From Polytrichum commune (Eukaryota > Streptophyta > Polytrichopsida > Polytrichales > Polytrichaceae), in contig OX485805.1 of assembly GCA_950295325.1 (NCBI GenBank), positions 38,303,501 through 38,367,500 on the forward strand: a stretch of DNA of 64,000 bases. Reading direction: 5' to 3'. This document shows positions 59,801 through 64,000 of the stretch, one piece after another. Numbering within the stretch: the stretch's first letter is position 1; the number at the start of each line of letters is the position of its first letter. The notes under the pieces were generated by a model. The model did no database searches, was not told where the DNA came from, and was given only the letters and a program-made list of their open reading frames with translations. A program made the translations under genes and the position numbers.

Positions 59801-61894
59801 TCCTGGGGTTTAGACTTTGACAAAAGCAAGGGTTCCCAGATTTTGCTTGCAGCAGGGGCAAACATTGAGGTGAGGGATGAGGATGGAGGACTGCCTCTTC
59901 ATGATGCCTGTGCAGGAGGTAATCAACATTGTCTATTGATACAATAGATTTTTGAAATAGAAGTGTCTAAATTTCTTTTCTATTATATTTTGGTTATGTA
60001 AGAAGTACCCAGCTAAAATACTTTGTGTCATCAGAGGATTGCAGTTACTAATACACCAATTTCACCTATCAGCATGGGTTACCATTTGGAGTTATAGTTT
60101 GCTATAGCTTTATAACAATGATACCATTGTCTACCCAGGTAACATAAATAGCTAGTATGCACATCAAGGAACTGATAAAATTTTCTTGGCAAAAAATGAT
60201 ACTCAGGAAAAAGTTATAGCAATTCGAAACTCCAAAGGTAGCTCTAAGAAGGCGCTCAAACCTTTTTGTGGTGCAGGGTACAAGGAGGTGGTGAGCATGT
60301 TGATACGGGCTGCCAGCAGTCAGGACCAGTTGCAGCGAATTTTGGATGCCTTCGATGTTGATGGTGACACGGTATGAAGTTGCTTGCTATCAATTTTCAT
60401 GCTTAGACATCTGCATAGGGAAGGGCTAGGTTGGTTTCTTTGTTTGTGGTCTCCATCATAATTATTGGCCAATTTGCCCATGATGATGCAGATGATGGCA
60501 CAACTTGAGTGACCAGGTTTTGGGAAACAATGAAAAAAATTAGAAAAACTACATCGATTTCTTATCTAGTATGCGTAATTTATGACGCACTTTAGAGTGA
60601 CGGGAAAAATTAGAGAATCAGCTGTGCGGAGTGAAGGTTGTCATGTTTGGTTTCATTTTGGCTGAAGCTTCGAGTCACATAAAGGAATAAATAAAAACAA
60701 TATAATTAAGGTGATGAAAATGAGTTTAAAAAATGGCAAAAAAGAGAGGAACGTTGACCAATATAGGGCCCTGGCCTATTATAAGTAAATTAGAGCTCCT
60801 ACTTTGGTTGCACCCATAGCAATATGGCATAAGCCACTTATCCTAATGGCCTTAAAGTGGTCAAGTCCCAGGTTTTACTCTGTGCAGCTGCACTAGCGAA
60901 GTTGATTGCTCAAGGCTCAATCTTTTGTGAATTGACCAAAAGGCTCCATTAATGTCAACCCACCAGCAGGATCGCTGGATTTTGTGAAATTGATAGAGAA
61001 GGGAATTTTTTTCAACAGTTTCACCTATCTCCCTTCTCTACTGTTTGCACTTAATGTTTCTAGGTGGTTGCAGCAATTTCTGTGATTCTTCAACAGTGTC
61101 TTCTCAAATGCTTTGGAGATTAATCTATTTTGTTTAACTTCAATGTCTTCTGCAGCCTTTGCACCACGCAGCCAGGGGCAACCATGTGGATGTCGTGGAG
61201 CTACTTCTTGATTCTGGGTGTAACCCTAAAATTTCAAATCTCATGGGTCAGGTGTGGATGCTGTCAAGTTGCTACCTTATTTGATCTTCTGTTGTATTGT
61301 CATCCAGACAGTGTCCTATTGTCATACCATACTGTAGCCAATTGTCTCGTAATCTTTGGAGCTTATATGAATATCTCATGTATTATCAAAGTGAAGATTC
61401 TCCTGCTCATTAAGTGGTCATATAGGCCCCCCCCAATCATGTTTAAAAACTTAAGCTGTCAGAATATTAGCTTGAGCCTACCTTCGCATACCTCCATTAC
61501 TCTTTGGCCAATTGTGTTTTGAGTATTGAGCTTAGAATGGTTAGTGTATTTTGAGCCCGTAGTCCGATTTCTTTTGAACCCATGTTTTTTGGGTGTTCGT
61601 TGTTAGATCTACATCTAACCACATACCACTCAAACATGGGTGGTTAAATTATTGGCGATGTTGGATTGAGACACGCCTACATTATATGTGCTTTTTAAAT
61701 TTTACTATTCTCCCACTATAGCAACTGCTAGGGACATGATGGTCTGCTTTTGTTCACTTTCTTGTGCCCAGATTGCAAACATGACATTGCCAATTGTGTA
61801 TATTGGAAAATTGCAGTGTCCAGCAGACTTGGCGGACCCTGATTCTGCAGCACAAGTTCGCCTACTTGCAGCCGTGGAAAAGCTCAACACTTAA
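56855..61894 (+). CDS. Small ankyrin-repeat protein, 6 exons
   Basis: Exons 56855-56993, 58677-58768, 59840-59918, 60277-60371, 61156-61251 and 61817-61894 join in phase to give 192 residues. An acidic N-terminus (8-20) leads to a helix (VQAVMVAAEEGN). Three ankyrin repeats then show the diagnostic motifs RPLHIACLYGH (62-72), LPLHDACAGGY (95-105) and TPLHHAARGNH (135-145), each with a following L/V-rich helix. The C-terminus (PADLADPDSAAQVRLLAAVE) corresponds to the usual end of short plant ankyrin proteins. Such proteins act as protein-protein adaptors; partner and compartment are unknown. Introns fall at near-identical positions in the repeats. The upstream frame is open without an ATG, so 56855 is the first possible start. 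Intron 1 carries a tandem duplication, repeat E and telomere-like DNA. Confidence 0.9.
57085..57950. repeat. Tandem duplication in ankyrin-gene intron 1
   Basis: Two direct copies about 462 bp apart share CTAAACYCTAG, TTTCGACGTATCCGAGGTT, GGCATCATCT, TCACATCAAGAGTTGGCTT, CTCCAAGCACATGC and GAGCATGCAATGA. The second copy ends just past 57950. It is the same type of local intron duplication as in the ABCB gene. Confidence 0.85.
58157..58516. mobile_element. Dispersed repeat E copy 2 (ankyrin intron 1)
   Basis: Partner of 44990-45335. The order of shared blocks is kept, with scattered substitutions and small indels; ends near GTGTAAACACGCC. It lies immediately upstream of the telomere-like array. 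Confidence 0.7.
58542..58583 (+). repeat. Interstitial telomere-type repeat (TTTAGGG)n
   Basis: AGGGTTAGGGTTCAGGGTTTTAGGG is followed by two clean TTTAGGG units, about six units in all, in intron 1 some 95 bp before exon 2. TTTAGGG is the plant telomere unit. A short CCCTAAACCC telobox in opposite orientation lies at about 57083-57094 in the same intron. Confidence 0.85.
58806..59135. mobile_element. Dispersed repeat B copy 2 (ankyrin intron 2)
   Basis: Partner of 29068-29420. It contains a perfect 19-bp inverted repeat (TGAGGGTCAAACTCATTTT at 58903-58921 and its complement at 58940-58958) with an 18-nt loop. The ABCB copy shows the same palindrome in decayed form. Confidence 0.8.
59711..59741. 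repeat. (TA)n/(GT) microsatellite
   Basis: ATACATATATGTG followed by about nine TA units in ankyrin intron 2. Confidence 0.9.
61340..61690. mobile_element. Dispersed repeat D copy 2 (ankyrin intron 5)
   Basis: Matches the interior of 41260-41520. Shared blocks are GGAGCTYATATGAATATCT, ATTATCAAAGT, CTCATTAAGTGGTCA, TTGAGC.TAGAATGGTT, TTTCTTTTRARC and CACATACCACTCAAA.A. It fills much of the last intron. Confidence 0.75.
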
Positions 61895-64000
61895 TAACCA
61901 TAGAGACTCAATGATTTTAGCGAGCAATATTTGATTGATCTTTGCGAAAGACTTTTGCAGCAACTAAAGTTATTTCTTCACAATTGCAAACCCAGGGCCC
62001 AAAATCAGGCAGATCTTTTCTTCCCAGCTTACATTCTGGAGGGTGAAGGTTTGGCTACATAGGTACTGCGCTAGGGGTAGCAAAAACACTTGACCTACCT
62101 ATTTGACCCCTTGATTTGGTGTAATAGGAGAGTTTTTCTGTGCTGACATTATGGTCTTGAGCAAAGTGCTTTTACACTGCTGCTGTAGATGCATACTCAG
62201 TGTGGTTAACCTCACGAAATTTGGAGTTGGTATTCGCTGCAGCATTGATTTTAGCATTGAGGGTTGCAGAATTGAATGACATGGAAATCAATGCACTTAT
62301 GTTACTCAAATGTAACATTGTGAAACTTGAATGGAGACTGTTTCATGTCAGACGATGAGGTCTGAAATACAAGTTTTTGTATCCTGTAATGTAGATGAAT
62401 GGTTTTTTTTGACATTGTAAACGTATTATAGTACGGTAGACCAAAAAAGGTGGAAAGGATCTGATCAGATTTGTATCTTTGCAAGTATCTCATCTGTATA
62501 ACCAAAGTTGTGTGAGGATGGAATGAATTAATTCTATGATACTGTTGAGGGTTCTCTATCTTCATTTTGTAAAGTGATTGGAGTGCTGTTCTCTCATTGG
62601 TTGAGAGCACTTGATTTCCAAGTGGAAACCACATTTTGGCAGTCCTTAAGTTGAAATTGACGGGCCTCCACAATAATCAACACCATAAAGCCCTGAAGGC
62701 CGAAGCAATATCTTCCCAAATTCGTCTGAAGTAGCTCAGTCCACTTCAGAAGCTTTTCAAAGCAGACTGGTGCCTTTTTTGATAAATCTGACTGCATAGA
62801 TGCCATCTCTGTGTAGTTAGGATTGTTCAAACAAATTTGAGAGGTCTTTGTGTCCCAAACCAGAAGATTATAACATAGATGTGCACACTGGTATTGTCAA
62901 GCAGAGATGACTGCCCTGGCAAGAACGTCTGCCTCGTTCTTTAGGGAGTATGTGCATTAGATTGGGCCAAGGATTCTTGACAGCCATGTCAGTCTTAGGG
63001 TAAACCTCGTCACCCTGAAAACTTGGGAACCACTTGCAACTTCAAAAGTTTATCAAAACGAACTTAACTCTAGAAGTAGCATTAAAAATCCCAGATTATG
63101 TAGTTTAATGAGGTTAAGTAAAGAGAAATTAGCCATAAATCTTTATGTTTATGACCAGTGACCAACTCATGATTACTTTTAGAGTGAAGCCCATGATTTC
63201 AATATTCTTAATCTTAGAGAACCCTGCTGATTTACAATCCATTCTCATACTACACCCTAAACTCCATAATATCAACTCTTGTAATGTCACTCTCTAATAT
63301 CCTAAAACCCTAGGGAATAGATGTTCTTAGTTCAAATCTCACTTGTTATGGTCACATTTCTTTCCCTAATATCATGAGTTTTGCCATTAATGCAAACCAC
63401 CATAGAAGTCAACCCACACCCTCGCATTGCACCATGTTTCAATATGTGGAGTGTCTTTTTCTTATTCTTCTTCATATGCCACTTGTTGAATTGTTGGTGC
63501 ATGGATATGTCACATTGTGTGAGAAGGCCAAGTGGATTTCCCATGGTATCATTTATTCTAAACTCCTAATCCTAAACCATGTCCTCTCCCTCTCACATAT
63601 GTTGCACATCTCTTGGCAATTCAATCCACCAATGTGGGATGCTCTTTAAGGAGTTGAATATGTACAGGTGTGTGCATTACCCATTGTGAAGGTCACCGCT
63701 TACTAATCTCAAATGCAAGCCCTATTAATTATGCTTTCTACATATCCTTAGAAGCCGAGTTGTTTTGAATATGAGATCAAGCATCGTGGAATTGGTGTTG
63801 TTGTAGGACATTTCCATCAATTGCTGATGAAGATAAGAAGCAATATTTTATGCATTGGACAACAATGGTGACTTCCAAGATTCGTTTCGTACACTGATTT
63901 TATTATTATTGTAAATATTTTCTTAGCAACTATTGAATTCCTTCATAAAATGTTTGAGGTTTCCTTCATGTCAGGAATTTGATGTGTTGGTTGTCGCTAG
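61895..64000. other. 3' flank and spacer, no gene recognised
   Basis: The first few hundred bases are presumably the 3' UTR of the ankyrin gene. The longest frame after that (62302-62673, minus, 123 residues) and others near 63.4 kb lack family similarity and codon bias. No repeat shared with the rest of the window was noticed. Confidence 0.5.

Overview
This is eukaryotic nuclear DNA from a land plant. The evidence is intron-rich genes with GT-AG junctions, plant-type relatives (an ABCB transporter, glyoxalase I, a NATA-like acetyltransferase), an interstitial TTTAGGG telomere-type array, and long AT-rich spacers full of transposon debris. The style of the LINE and SWIM-domain remnants, and single-copy genes set in degenerate repeats, suggest a bryophyte or another seed-free plant. 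That lineage call is an inference of moderate strength. No CRISPR array, bacterial operon, prophage or intact tRNA gene was seen.

Layout. 1-8.4 kb: AT-rich spacer with a 499-bp terminal-inverted-repeat (TIR) element, a foldback MITE and microsatellites. 8.4-11.6 kb (+): promoter and four-exon gene for an unrecognised single-pass membrane protein. 13.2-13.5 kb: two tiny inverted TIR insertions forming a long hairpin. 14.3-15.7 kb (-): NATA-like GNAT acetyltransferase whose 3' end is duplicated downstream. 17.9-21.6 kb (+): decayed APE-type LINE followed by a decayed SWIM-domain element. 25.5-38.3 kb (+): complete 13-exon full-size ABCB transporter of about 1,383 residues. Five of its introns are enlarged by tandem duplications, and its last intron carries a 5S-rRNA-like relic. 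40.8-44.2 kb (+): seven-exon Zn-type glyoxalase I. 45.9-50.7 kb: tandem-repeat locus holding minus-strand coding-like fragments of an unrecognised protein family. 50.7-53.8 kb: a second duplicated block of the same kind. 53.8-56.2 kb: clustered TIR elements. 56.9-61.9 kb (+): six-exon small ankyrin-repeat protein. 61.9-64 kb: spacer.

The five well-supported genes look like independent housekeeping or metabolic genes: membrane export, methylglyoxal detoxification, polyamine or amino-acid acetylation, a protein-interaction adaptor, and a membrane protein of unknown role. I see no co-regulated cluster. The most distinctive features are the number of local tandem duplications inside introns and at a gene end, and the repeat-embedded unknown coding family at 46-54 kb.

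Exon models were built by eye from splice sites, reading phase and protein-family similarity. Boundaries of decayed repeats are approximate.
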